Below are positions 1 through 10,778 of a stretch of DNA of 64,000 bases, in pieces (position 1 is the stretch's first letter; every line of letters begins with the position of its first letter). The notes beneath the pieces were generated by a model that was given only the letters and a program-made list of their open reading frames with translations, did not search any database and was not told the DNA's origin. The translations under genes were made by a program, and so were the position numbers. Location of the stretch: positions 17,301,376 through 17,365,375 of the forward strand of contig OY726571.1 of the NCBI GenBank assembly GCA_963383645.1, in the 5' to 3' direction. This stretch comes from Muscardinus avellanarius. Taxonomy: Eukaryota > Chordata > Mammalia > Rodentia > Gliridae.

Positions 1-1030
1 CTCTTTTAATTTGTATTTCCCTAATGACATATGATATTGGGTGACCTTTCATTCTTTATTTGACATCTCTATTACTTTTTTGATGAGATATCTATTAAGA
101 CTTTTGATCTTTTTATATGTAAGGGTACTGGGGGTTGAATTCAGGGATATTCTACCTCCAAATTATAATTCCAGCCTTATTTTATTTTATTTTATTTTAT
201 TGGTGGTACTGGGATTCCTTGAAACCCTTCTACCTCCGGTTTATACCCCCAGACCTATTTTATATTTTATTTGGAAACAGGGTTTCAGTAAGTTGCTGAG
301 AGCCTCACTAAGTAGCTGAGGCTGGATTTGAACCTATAAAATCCTCTTGTCTCAGTCTCCCAAGTATTGGGATTATAAGTGTGAGCCACCACATCTATAT
401 TAGTTTTTTACTATTAAATATTATATGGCTGTAAGTTTGGTAAATGTTCTTTATCAAGGAAGTTGTCCTCTATTCCTAGTTTGCTGCAAGTTCTTATCAA
501 AGGCATTGGATTTTGTCAGATGTCCTCTTTATCTATTGCTAAGATTGTAGAATGTTTCTCTGTAGGCTGTTGATGTGGCCTACCTTAATTGAAAATGTTG
601 AACCACTGTTACACGTATAGAATAAGTTCTACTTTTCATGATGTATAATTATTTTTACATTTTGTTGAATTCAATTGCTAATATTTTATTGAGGGTTTTT
701 ACATCTATGTTCATAAGTGATATTGTCTTGTAGTTTTCTTATAATGTAATTCTCTAGTTTTGATATTTAAGTAATGCTTGCCTCATAGTATGAGTTGGGA
801 AGCATTCTTCAATTTCTATCTTCTGTATAGGATTACAGAGCAATAATAAAATTTCATCATTAAATTTTTAGTAGGATTCACTACTGAACCTATCTACACT
901 GAATACTCTCTGTTCCATAAGGTTCTTGTTAATTTGATTCAATTCTTTAATAGAGATAGACCTAGCCAGATTGTCTATTTCTACTTGTTTTATCAGTTTT
1001 TTCCTATGACTTCTCTGAAAAATCTAAGAA
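1..1030 (-). mobile_element. L1 ORF2 fragment (antisense), split by a SINE
   Basis: Bases 1-120 and about 405-1030 read, on the minus strand, like degenerate LINE-1 ORF2. The plus strand shows the familiar antisense phrases, for example a tract near 690-800 matching the RT region (TTGTAGTTTTC, then GCCTCATAGTATGAGTTGGG). Many stops and indels show it is an old, dead copy. The 124-398 SINE sits inside it. Family assignment is from recalled consensus, not a search. Confidence 0.7.
124..398 (-). mobile_element. B1/ID composite SINE, minus strand, with a second partial copy
   Basis: The plus strand shows the reverse complement of the local SINE consensus: GGTACTGGG..., the TACCTCC box, GAAACAGGGT, CTGAGGCTGG and GGGATTATAAG. 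A truncated ID-type head (124-178) and a TTTTA run precede a longer copy from about 199. It splits the L1 fragment, so it is younger than that L1. Confidence 0.8.
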
Positions 1031-1167
1031 GAGTTTTTCTTGCTTTTTCATTTGTTTATTTTTTTTATTTGTTTCGTTTTTTCTTTTTTACTTTTTACTT
1101 GTTAAAAAGTGTGGCAACTTTCAAGCTCTTCATTACGCCAGACTGGAAACTTAAACTTGATTTTTTT

Positions 1168-1300
1168 TTTTAGAAAATGATCTGGAATTAGATAGGGATG
1201 ATGGTGGAACAACTCTATGAATATACAAAACACCACACTGAATTTTGTACTTTTAAAAATTTTTCATGGCATGTCAATTATATCTCAATAGCAAAAGAGC
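1168..1300 (+). mobile_element. Ancient L1 3'-end fragment
   Basis: The stretch containing GGAATTAGATAGGGATGATGG, then the ACACTGAATTTTGTAC part and TATCTCAATAGC resembles the 3' end of old mammalian L1M elements. It is short and diverged; the subfamily cannot be given by eye. Confidence 0.5.
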
Positions 1301-2469
1301 AAAAAAGATTGGCCAGAAATCCAAATGACCCTCAGAGTTTTCATTGCTGATGGTAAAACAAACAGAAGCTAGGCAGTGCTACTCTTGGTAAAAGTAGTCC
1401 CACAATGACATATAGGTGGGTTTTGTTTTCCAATAGCTGTGTTGGAAAACAAAGATTACATAATGTAATGCTGCTAAGTAAAAGGACAGTTGTGTAATTC
1501 CATCAGCTACTTTCCTTCAGTGTGTTTTCTGACTTAAATAAAATGCTGTTCACCATTATTCAATAACTTTGACTCATAATCCTTTTTGTTCTTTCCTAGA
1601 CAGGATTCAAAATGCAGAAGTCAGATAGGCAGCAACCCTTGGCCCAAAAGTGTATTCACCGATGGCAGGCCCCTCCCCAGTCTACAGGCTAGAATCTGAG
1701 ATCATTTCTGTAAATACTGTCAAATCCAAAGAAGAAGCTTAATAGAAACTAATCATGTTTCACATCCCCAGCCACATACTAGAAAAATGTTCCCAAAAGA
1801 TGTATCTGGCATTCGATAAGGCACTGTAAAGATTAGGGATTTTATAAAACAAGAAGGCAGAGGAAGAATACAAGACCAACAAAAAAGGAAAAGCTGGTTA
1901 ATAGTGATAATCCTTGGATGAAACCGATTTGTGCCTCATGTCCACAACTATGGCTAAATCACATGGTTAGGAATTTGTGTTAGATCTCAGAGGGTGGCTT
2001 TAAAAACACTTTTAGCAGCCTTTCCGAGGTTATTCAGGGTTAGAGAAGACATGGAGTCATGAGTGGCTCCAACAGTGTAAGACAGGAGAAGCAGAGGTTG
2101 TAGAATTCAGTCAGGAAAGGGCATGTGGGAAGGTTTTCAGTGTATGATGATTAAAGACTATCCTACTGAGACTCAGAAACCAAACTGCTTGTATTTGAAT
2201 CCTGGCTTTTGTAACTAGTCTACTAGCTGAGTGCCATTTGGCAAGCGATATTACCTCTCATGCCTCAGTGTCCTTAACTATGAAATGAGATAAAGATACT
2301 TAAACCTTTATAAGGTAGTTTGTGATAAGTGCTGTATACACAAGCTTTTGTATGAAAGAATAGTAATGAAAATAAACCACTGAAGACTTATAAAAGTTAT
2401 GTGCTTGAGTGTGTGCGCGCGAGCATGCACACACACATATACACAATATATGGAATGTGCTCACATACT

Positions 2470-2506
<37 letters not shown>

Positions 2507-2856
2507 TCATAAAGGAATCATCAAGTGAGAGCTGAAATGTTAATTTTCCTTGGTAGGCTCTGCTGTTGTCTTCTCCAGCAAAAGTACTTAATGTCTAACA
2601 TGTTTTTGATGGACCATAGAGACCAATAAAGGAAATGTGGAGGCTACAAAACAATTTAAGTCTTACGGGGAAACTAATTCCCATGGAATCCTTGATTGCT
2701 ATGGAAAGCAACCCTGGCTGTCACCAAAATACAGACAAACAAACAAAAACCCCCCAAAATCTAGTAGTGTCCACAACCTTGCTGAATGGCAGTAACGGCA
2801 CAAGGCCAACCTTCTCCCTGGAACTGATGCTGAAACATGACCCTAACATCTCTTTA
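1300..2856. other. Intergenic, no gene seen; (CA)n near 2470-2504
   Basis: No conserved reading frame or RNA gene is recognisable. The only clear structure is a purine/pyrimidine alternating patch (TGTGTGCGCGCG near 2410) and a (CA)n microsatellite at about 2470-2504. An open frame of about 100 codons at 2635-2940 runs into the following SINE and looks accidental. Confidence 0.5.
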
Positions 2857-3018
2857 ATTTTTTTGGTGACAGTACTGGAGATTGAACCTAGGGTAATTAT
2901 ACCTCTGAGCTATGCCTCAAGGGCATTTCTAAATTGCTGAGGCTTGCCTCCAATCTGTGATCTTCCCGTTTCAGCCTCCCAAGTATTGGGATTATAGGCA
3001 TGCGCCATCACACCCAAC
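2857..3018 (-). mobile_element. Old B1/ID composite SINE
   Basis: The reverse complement of the SINE consensus is visible: GGTGACAGTACTGGAG, the CTCTGAGCTATGCC box, TTGCTGAGGCTTG, CAGCCTCCCAAGTATTGGG. It is internally shortened and diverged, so it is an older insertion than the copies at 7917 or 45289. Confidence 0.75.
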
Positions 3019-4367
3019 TCTCTCCACCGTCTTTACTGTGTATGGATAAGTATTTTCATTGTCCAAGTATCTATGTGGCTATCAAGTTTTGAAATTGCAC
3101 AATGTATTTCCTTGTGGAAGAGAAAAGGGGATGATACTGTTAATAATAAAGAAGTAAGGCTAATGTGGATAATCAGATTCTATTTTTAAGCAGAATTATC
3201 TAATTCAAAATTCAAAAGGGGACCGTGGGTGTATATAGTCATCATGGCCACTTTCTATCAACTGCCCCACTTCATTCCTTTCTGTGGTTTTCTGAATCAT
3301 TAGGATATAGTTGTGCCCTAGTAATGTGACTTGTAAAGAGATAGAAAATTTTTTTCTAAAACTATATCATAAATGTAGTTCTCTTAGTAATTTTATACCA
3401 CTGCACATATATGGATTTGATTATTTCTCCACCTGCCCCTCAGTCTGTAACTCAGATAAATATTTCAACTTGAACTTTGGTTTCCTTTTACATGAAATGT
3501 CAATAAGACTAGTCACTACATCCAATGGCACTTGGTACATACAAAGTTTTTAAAAAACTCCAGCTATTACCAATTTATTGTAAAAAATCACATAAGCTCT
3601 AGCTATGCTCCTCTGCTATGCTAATAACTAATCTTTGTTCTTGGATTTAAGAAAAGCCAGTGGCTCCATAGTTTGTGCTTAGTGTGACCACTTAATTCTT
3701 CCTGCACTGCAGTGTACTGATGCTGACCCTAGACCCAGCAATTAGCTCATTGACATATTTGGATAAAATAGAAGAATTAGATAATCAGTTCACTGTATAT
3801 GTACAGTAAAGGAATCAGTAGCCTACACCGCTGACTGATACTAGAAATGGGCATCTCAGCAAATTTACTGACGAAGCAGCATCTACGTATTAAGGCTATT
3901 TACAAGAAGCAATTTGTTTCTATGGCACCTAAGCAAGGAAAGAGAAAATTTCCCATTAGTCCCTGAAAGCAGAAAAATATCAAATAGTTAAAAGTCCGAG
4001 GTTTGGGGAAGGAAAGATGGTATTCTCCAGTAAGCATTAAAAGTTGGTGTTAGAATTGTTTTTCTTTATTCCAGTAGCTAAAGGACATTCTTAGGCTATA
4101 ATTTCATTTCATAATTAGATTTTAATGTAAAAAGTTTGATATCTGTATGACTTATAATGTTGATGACACAGGTTTCTAAGCTCTAAGATGTCATTTTACT
4201 TCACTAAGTAGGGAAAATAATAATAAAAAAGGAACCGCTTTCTTGATAAAGAAGAACACAGGAAGAAGAATCCAAGGAAGACTCAGGATGTGAATTCAAT
4301 GCGGTCATAATTGGGAGAGAGCAGAGGACATCCGTTCACTACTCATTCATTCATTTGTTTTGAACCT
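3019..4367. other. Intergenic, nothing recognised
   Basis: AT-rich single-copy-looking DNA without a conserved frame, RNA gene or clear repeat. It lies 1.6-3 kb beyond the NPY1R stop codon, downstream of the gene. Confidence 0.4.
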
Positions 4368-4505
4368 TTTTTTTTTTTTTGGGGGTGGTACTGGGGTTCC
4401 AGGAAACCCTTCTACCTCCGGGCTACACTCTCAGACACCTATCTTTTATATTTTTTATTTGGAAACAGGGTCTCTTAAGCCAGCAGGGCTGGCTTCAAAC
4501 CTGAG
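4368..4505 (-). mobile_element. Truncated B1/ID composite SINE
   Basis: After a poly-T run the plus strand reads GGTACTGGGGTTCC, TTCTACCTCCGGGCTACACTC and GAAACAGGGTCTCTTAAGCCAG, the reverse complement of the young local SINE. It stops in mid-element (about 4505), so its 5' end is missing. Confidence 0.8.
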
Positions 4506-5016
4506 GCTGTTCTGGAAACTTTTTAAACTTTTTAAAAGAAATCTTCTAAGTGCTTTGCACTGTGCAGTCATGTTAGACAGTCCCTGCCTTTGATGTTTCC
4601 AATCAAGCAAGACAGAGAAACTTAACCATTAGTGATTGAACCACAGAATAGAAAATGTTTCATTAGCAAGCTGAAACTGGATGCAGTGGGGACATCATGG
4701 GACAAGGAAAAAAAAAGGAGAGAGAGACAGACAGACAATTAGAGACTCCTCAAGAAAAGCAAAAACAATTTTAATAAAGTATTTGCCCTTCTAACATCAA
4801 ACACATTTGATTTTTGAATAATACATTGAAGAGAAGTCTTGTTGTTCAAAACATCTTTTCTCCAAATGACTCTGAGGCTTAATCATGATTACAAGATACA
4901 TGAATAAGTATTAACAACACACAGCTACTCAGTACTCTATATGGTGCAAGGTTTATAAAACTCCACAAGTCACACGGTTTGTACACAGTAACATGGGCTA
5001 TCTGAAGCTTTTAGTG

Positions 5017-5022
5017 TTTATT
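5017..5022 (-). terminator. NPY1R: Candidate NPY1R poly(A) signal
   Basis: TTTATT on the plus strand is AATAAA on the minus strand. It is the first canonical hexamer I found downstream of the NPY1R stop and would give a 3'UTR of about 1 kb. Use of this site is inference; other variants further down are possible. Confidence 0.4.
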
Positions 5023-6010
5023 TCTGCTAGCTGGGGTAAACATTCTTTTAACATTGTCCCTTGGTATCCTCTGCTTTGAAGAACTGGCAGTGAAAGTTAA
5101 TAATGAGTTATTGTATAGGCACTGCTGTGTCGAAAGTACATTTTGTGTTTGTATATACTGTAAGCTGGAGATGCCTTTTGAGTTAAATATTTATGCTGAA
5201 AAGCTTGACAAACACTGAGCAGTTCATATAGGATGAGAAACCTCTCAATTATCAATTCAAATGAATATAATTTAACTATTTGCAGCAATACTCATTTATG
5301 CATTAAACTAATTACTCTGAAATGCTTTGGCTGTCCGGTTCCAGGACAGTTTTGAAATTAGGGAACTGCTTTCTCACTTAATACTCGTGGGTAGCCAAAT
5401 GCCCTATAATATTCACAGCTGAAAAACATTTTATGCACTTTATCATAATTTAAGTGATACTTAATTAGGAGAAGCAAATTAAGTCCTCTCTTAAAAGAAA
5501 AAGAAAAAGCAGATCACTCCTGAACAATTTCAGACTCGCTTTGGCTCCACACTCTGAATGCAGCTTTTGCCTACTCTCACCTCTGTAACAGACTAAAATG
5601 ATGCGGGTCCTTGAAGGAGGGTGGCCCGATCAATTGAGAGCCCAGCGTCATGAGAGTATGAGTGACTATGACTTCTGAAGTCAGTTCATAGTAATTCTTA
5701 GGGGAATTTCATTCCAATAAATACATTCTAAAAGTCACTATCTTAGATGCAAAATTCCCTGAAAAAGCCCTTCAAGGAAGTCTGGTCAACGTCAAAAGGA
5801 TTGCCAGAAGATTCCAGAGCCCCACACATTTTGTTTCAAATGTAATCAAGACAAGTATAACAAAAGCAATAAAATGCAAGACAGGGAAATCTTGGGCTTT
5901 CTCAAGTGATTTCAGTTCCATTCCGAGGGAGCACAGGTAATGAGAGCAAGTGGCAGGTTGCGTTTGCTTTCCGACAGGTGTCACCTGGGACCCTCCGCTC
6001 CCAGCGGGTG
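5017..6010 (-). other. NPY1R: Probable NPY1R 3' untranslated region
   Basis: About 1 kb between the NPY1R stop codon and the nearest AATAAA on the minus strand. It has no recognisable SINE or L1, unlike the DNA either side, and is AT-rich. Both facts fit transcribed 3'UTR but do not prove it. Confidence 0.5.
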
Positions 6011-7264
6011 TCAGATCTTTTCATTATCGTCGTTATTGATTTTTTTAAATGCGACCGGGCTTGCTTGCTTCAAAGAAGTCTTAGAGACATCCGTGTGCAT
6101 GGTGGACATGGCAATTGTCTCATAATCATCATCCCGGGACCGGAAATCACAGAAGTTAAAGAAGAACTGCAAGTCCCGCTGGAAGTTTTTGTTCAGGAAC
6201 CCATAGAACACGGGGTTGACGCAGGTGGATATCATCGCCGTGAGGTGGCAGAGCAGGAACAGCAGGTTGTGGTTGCAGGTGGCGATGATCTGATGGTTCC
6301 AATCGAACACGGTGTTAAAGATGGTGAGAGGCAGCCAGCACACGGCGAAGGCGACCACGATCGACAACAGCATGATGTTGATCCTCTTGGTTTCGCTCGA
6401 CCTGTACTTATTATCTCTCATCTTATCCATCATGTTATTCCGCCTTTTTAAGCGAACGTATATCTGTGAAAGGAAAAGAGAGTCAGTTGCGACAGAGCCA
6501 CTTGTTTCACGAGAACATCGGGGCAAAGAAGGCGGACAGGGAAGGAAAGGAAAGGCTGTTCTTACCTTGAAGTAGCATATAAATATAAAACAGAGCGGGC
6601 CAAAGTACTGCAGCACCAGGAGGAGTGTGGTGTAGGACAACCTATGAGAGTCCGACGGAAATTTATCGAAGCACACATACTTGCCCTTGAAGGCTTCGAG
6701 CGTCACATTTTGGAAGGGCTCATCAGTCAGAACTTGGTAGATGAGGAAGGGCAGAGAAGACGCCACGGCAAGGAGCCAAATGACAGTGATCCCTATGTAA
6801 GCGTGTCTGTTATTTGGTCTCCACCCCCGCGGGTTGATTATCAGCTGGTGTCGTTCCACCGCGATGAGAACCAGAGAGAAGATGGACACAGTGATCGACA
6901 CGCACTGCACGAAAGGATTCAGCTTGCACATCGTCTCGCCAAAGACCCAGTGGTCCATTAGCGTGTAGACGAACGTGAAGGGGAGACACATGATGGCGAC
7001 AAGCAGGTCTGAGAAGGACAGGTTCACAATCAGGATGTTGGTGACGTTTCTCATCTCCTTCTGCTTCAAGATGATGATGATCAAGGCCAGGTTCCCGGAC
7101 ACCCCGAGGATGATCACAGCTCCATACGCGAGAGCTAAGGTGAATATCACAGCCAACGGCAAGTGGCAGTCGTCGTTTTCAAAAGCCAAAAACGGGGAAT
7201 TCTCCTCTGACAAATTGTAGTGAATAGAGTGATTTTCAGCCGGGGAAAACAACGTTGAATTCAT
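6011..7264 (-). CDS. NPY1R: Neuropeptide Y receptor type 1 (coding exons 6566-7264 and 6011-6463)
   Basis: Class A GPCR of the plasma membrane that binds NPY and PYY and signals through Gi/o to lower cAMP. Joining 7264-6566 to 6463-6011 gives 383 residues; human has 384, the difference being one Asn near the end (INNDDNEKI). Visible marks: N-glycosylation sequons N2, N11, N17 and N186; seven membrane segments from about residue 39 to 321; N58 in TM1 and D86 in TM2; disulfide pair C113-C198; ERH (137-139) in place of DRY; W163; CWLP (275-278); D287, known to contact the peptide's C-terminal Arg; H306; NPVFY (316-320); C338 as palmitoylation site; a Ser/Thr-rich tail. The ATG at 7264 is chosen because it begins MNSTLFS as in the family, with A at -3; the frame is open for 7 more codons, but only to a GTG. 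Possible acceptors for the upstream intron lie at 7289-7290 and 7349-7350. Confidence 0.98.
   Translation of the reverse strand: MNSTLFSPAENHSIHYNLSEENSPFLAFENDDCHLPLAVIFTLALAYGAVIILGVSGNLALIIIILKQKEMRNVTNILIVNLSFSDLLVAIMCLPFTFVYTLMDHWVFGETMCKLNPFVQCVSITVSIFSLVLIAVERHQLIINPRGWRPNNRHAYIGITVIWLLAVASSLPFLIYQVLTDEPFQNVTLEAFKGKYVCFDKFPSDSHRLSYTTLLLVLQYFGPLCFIFICYFKVRTAFPFLPCPPSLPRCSRETSGSVATDSLFLSQIYVRLKRRNNMMDKMRDNKYRSSETKRINIMLLSIVVAFAVCWLPLTIFNTVFDWNHQIIATCNHNLLFLLCHLTAMISTCVNPVFYGFLNKNFQRDLQFFFNFCDFRSRDDDYETIAMSTMHTDVSKTSLKQASPVAFKKINNDDNEKI
6464..6565 (-). other. NPY1R: NPY1R internal intron, 102 bp, open in frame
   Basis: On the minus strand the donor reads TTCAAG|GTAAGA and the acceptor TTTCACAG|ATATAC, with a pyrimidine tract before the AG. 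The intron falls in phase 0 between K233 and I234, just after TM5, the position of the small conserved intron of mammalian NPY1R. Its length is a multiple of three and it contains no stop in the reading frame. Confidence 0.95.
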
Positions 7265-7628
7265 TTTGGCTGGTTTGGTTGTCACAGGCTAAGCAAATGG
7301 ATTGTATGGTTCTTCAAAGCTTCTTTGAAAGTCAGCTTCTTCTTATGCCTATACTGGAATCCATTTGCCACAGTTATTCTGAATTCTTCATTCCCTCAAA
7401 CTGAACAATCTATAAAAAGAAAATGACCAATTGCATTACTAATTTTATGGAGGGCAGGCAAAGTAAATTCTGATTCACAGAACTTGTTTAATGTAAAGGC
7501 ACTGAAGTAAACAAAATGTGATATTTCTAAATAGCAGAATGGATGCCATCATTTTGAGATTTTAAAGAAATCATGAATTTTTTTGTTGGACTTGCATACT
7601 TAGTTTCAGTGGTCTACAAGTTAGTAAG

Positions 7629-7661
<33 letters not shown>

Positions 7662-7916
7662 ATATTATCAGCACATTCCTAAAAACTGTAAGAATGTGAA
7701 TGCTTAAGAAACAATTTTAATATGCAAAATTAAAACAAAAGATATGAAACAAAGCAAAAATATGCATTATATCCTTACACACAGTAATGGAAGAATTAGC
7801 ATAGAGGTCAAGCTGTAAGAATAGCCCAACATACGCTGGAGTGCTTAAGGCAGACATTGCTTACCACTAGTATATTCCAGAGAAAATGGTTAATACAGTG
7901 AAACATAAAAAAAAAT

Positions 7917-8112
7917 TGCCGGGCGTGGTGGCACACACTTGTAATCCCCGCGCTTGGGAGGCGGAGACAGGAGGATCGTGCAGGTTCGAAGCCAGCCGCG
8001 CGCGCTGGCTTAGGAGACCCTGTTTCCAAAATGAAAATGTAAAAATAGGTCTGGGAGTATAGCCCGGAGGTAGAAGGGCTTCCAGGAACCCCAGTACCAC
8101 CAAAAAAAAAAA
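7917..8112 (+). mobile_element. Young B1/ID composite SINE
   Basis: Complete copy: GCCGGGCGTGGTGGC start, TTGTAATCCCCGCGCTTGGG, the GGTTCGAAGCCAGCC box, GAGACCCTGTTTCCAAAATG, then the ID-like GTCTGGGAGTATAGCCCGGAG half and a poly-A tail. Nearly the same sequence recurs at 45289, 53019 and 63462, marking a recent subfamily. Confidence 0.9.
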
Positions 8113-8120
8113 TTAATTAA

Positions 8121-8327
8121 TTTGGCCATTAATGGCACATGTGAATAATCCCAGTATTCGGGAGGTTGAGACAGAAGGATTGCAGGTTTGAGGCCAGCCT
8201 CAGTAACTTAGATCCCTGAACAACTTACCAAGATCCTGTTTCAAAACAGAAAATAAAAAGGGTTGGGGGTGTAGCCTGGAAGTAGAATGCTCCTGGGTTC
8301 AATCTCCAATGCAAAACATAAACAGAA
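8121..8327 (+). mobile_element. Older B1/ID composite SINE
   Basis: TTGGCCATTAATGGCACATG, AATCCCAGTATTCGGGAGG, GAGGCCAGCCTCAGTAAC, then the ID-like half GGTTGGGGGTGTAGCC and CTGGGTTCAATC. More diverged than the neighbour at 7917 and directly behind its A-tail. Confidence 0.8.
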
Positions 8328-8515
8328 CAACCATTAAAGACCATATGACATTTAACACAAAAAATACTTAGAAATGGTAGAGATGTCATCTCATATTTTA
8401 ATGGTTTAATATAGAATACAGGGAACAAGGCTTAGAAAATTATGTCTAACTAAGAAGTAGGACCAAGGGATACACATTATTTTTAATTACATCATTATTT
8501 ATGTATTTATTTACT

Positions 8516-8727
8516 TATTGGTATTGGAGATTGAACCTAGGGGCATTCTACCTTCGAGCTATACCCTCAGCCCTAATTTTTATAATTTATTTTGAAACAG
8601 GGTCTCACTAAGTTACAGAGGGCCTCACTAAGTAGCTGAGGCTGGCCTTGAACCTGCGATCCTCCTGTCTCAGCCATCCCAAGAGGGAGGATCTGGGATT
8701 ACAAGAGTGTGCCACCATGCTCGGCTT
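8516..8727 (-). mobile_element. B1/ID composite SINE
   Basis: Reverse complement order visible on the plus strand: TTGGTATTGGAGATTGAACC, CGAGCTATACCCTCAG, GAAACAGGGTCTCACTAAG, AGTAGCTGAGGCTGGCC, GTGTGCCACCATGC. The (TTTA/TTAT)-rich run before it is the tail. Confidence 0.85.
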
Positions 8728-8937
8728 AATTGCATCATTATGAGGAATGAAAGTTCAATCAAATTGAATAAACTATCTGCCATTGTGACAACTGCTCCAT
8801 GCGCAGCAGTTTACAAGCTCTACATGAAACACCACTTTGAAGGAGTTTTCATATTGTGAAAAAGACTAAATTTAAGACTGTGATTTTCGTTGATATGTCA
8901 GAAATGTTTGAAGGATTTCTTTTTTTTTTCTTCTTTT

Positions 8938-9108
8938 CTTTTTGGTGGTACTGGGTTTCCCAGAAGCCCTTCTACTTCTGGACTACACTCCCAGACCTAT
9001 TTTTTACATTTTTATTTGGAGACAGGGTCTCCTAAGAAGCCAGCGCGATCCTCCTGTCTCTGCCTCCCAAGCACGGGGGTTACAAGCGTGCGCCCCCATG
9101 CCCGGCCT
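8938..9108 (-). mobile_element. B1/ID composite SINE, short variant
   Basis: GGTGGTACTGGGTTTCCC, TTCTACTTCTGGACTACACTC, GAGACAGGGTCTCCTAAG, then CAAGCGTGCGCCCCCATGCC. It lacks part of the middle of the B1 half. Confidence 0.85.
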
Positions 9109-9811
9109 GAAGGATTTCTAACTTGTTAACCTTGTAAGAATCCTTTCTCACTAGACCCTTCCAATGCAAGGGTTCGAATTTTAATTGTAATTTTTTCACA
9201 GCATTTTATAATAAAAATATTCATCTTTTACTGCCAAGACAAATCTTAGATGATAATCATGTAGAAATTAAAAGTGTCTTAAAAATAACTCTGATTTTCT
9301 GCAGATTATTAAGTAAACATCTGAGATGGGATTTCTTAGGTTAATTAACAGCCCACTGTTTCTATATTAATAAATTAAATTGCATTTTTATTTATTTCTT
9401 CTGTGAGAACAATGAAGACTTTTGTATAGATTTACTTCCATTGAAAGGAAAATAAAAATTTTAATGAAATGTGTTTGTCTTTTATATGATGCCTCTCATA
9501 AATCTTCCATCAGTGTTTTTGCTTTCTAGAATATGGGGTGTTTTTTTTATCATGCATGAAATCACAATTTAACTTTATAAAACTGAAGAGTAAAAATTAA
9601 GGTCGCTATTGCTGAGTAAAACCATGGAATGATTCTGAGGGTGAACCTCATTAGAAATATGGCTCTTTCTTCCTCTGTGAAGGGGACCTGAAGAGACCCC
9701 CTAATATTTATGGGGTAATTATACTTTTCCTCTCAAGAATTCCAAAGGCAGAGAGAATGACCAGTTTATGTCAGGGTACAAGATCAAACCTTGAAGAAGC
9801 AGGTAATCATT

Positions 9812-9814
<3 letters not shown>

Positions 9815-9854
<40 letters not shown>

Positions 9855-10059
9855 TTTTTGTGGTCCTGGGGGTGGAACCCAGAGGCTTTCTACCTCCGGG
9901 CTATACTCCCAAACCTATTTTATATTTTGTTTAGGAACAGGGTCTCACTAAGTTGCTGAGAGCCTCACCAAGTAGCTGAGGCTGGCTTCAAACCCGTGCG
10001 ATCCTCCTGTCTCAGCCTCCCAAGCGTGGGGATTACAAGCGTGCGCCACCACGCCTGGC
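9815..10059 (-). mobile_element. B1/ID SINE with (TTTA)n tail and perfect 16-bp target duplication
   Basis: The element body runs 9856-10059 with its tail expanded into a (TTTA)n array. GCAGGTAATCATTTTA occurs at 9799-9814 and again at 10060-10075, a perfect target-site duplication, so this is a clean, fairly recent retroposition. Confidence 0.92.
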
Positions 10060-10656
10060 GCAGGTAATCATTTTAAAGTTTGTTTGAAATCTCTTACTTT
10101 CTTAAGAAAACTCAAGAAAATGTAGCAGCATCCTTCGCTGTCTAGTCACTCTAGAGATTTTTAACATTACTTATGAGTTGTTCTTTCCTATTTAAAATAA
10201 CAGTAGCAGAGTAACAAAGCGTGACCTCCTTATCTTCTGGCTTCTCATGGCTCCTTGTCACCAAGGTTCACTGGGTGAAGGAGGATCCTGGTAGGACATC
10301 CGCAAGGTGTGACTACTGAGTGCAGTGCTCAGCCGGATGCTTAAAGACCCATATGTTGTGCCTTCCTTTGCCTCTCTGCTCTAATGACCCCAATTTGAAT
10401 GCTGTGTTCTAGGCAGCATTGTGGTCTACCAAGGCGAGCTCAGTATCTCCACCCCTGCCATTCCTCTTTCCGGATGTTCTCTTTCTTATCATCAACCCAA
10501 ATTCTACCCAACTTTCAAAGCACCATTTAGTTCTTTGAAACTTTAATTGGCTCCCAATAATTTTAATGTAACATCCTGGAAGTAAACATTGTATACATTT
10601 CATAGTACCTAAAAAATATTACATTAAGAGTAAGAGTATGTTGACTCTTTCTAATA

Positions 10657-10682
10657 TACATATATATATATGTATACGTATA

Positions 10683-10776
<94 letters not shown>
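10657..10776. repeat. (TA)n/(GTAT)n/(CA)n compound microsatellite
   Basis: About 120 bp of alternating purine-pyrimidine sequence: TATATATATGTATACG, a long (TA)n block, then (CA)n up to 10775. Open frames on both strands here are repeat artefacts. Confidence 0.95.

Positions 10777-10778
<2 letters not shown>

Noticed and set aside
5906..6451. 181-codon plus-strand open frame overlapping NPY1R
   Set aside because: It is the antisense shadow of the NPY1R C-terminal exon and has no protein-family resemblance.
7265..7285. NPY1R frame extended seven codons upstream of the chosen ATG
   Set aside because: The upstream 'start' is GTG, not ATG; the family's conserved N terminus MNSTLFS begins at 7264.
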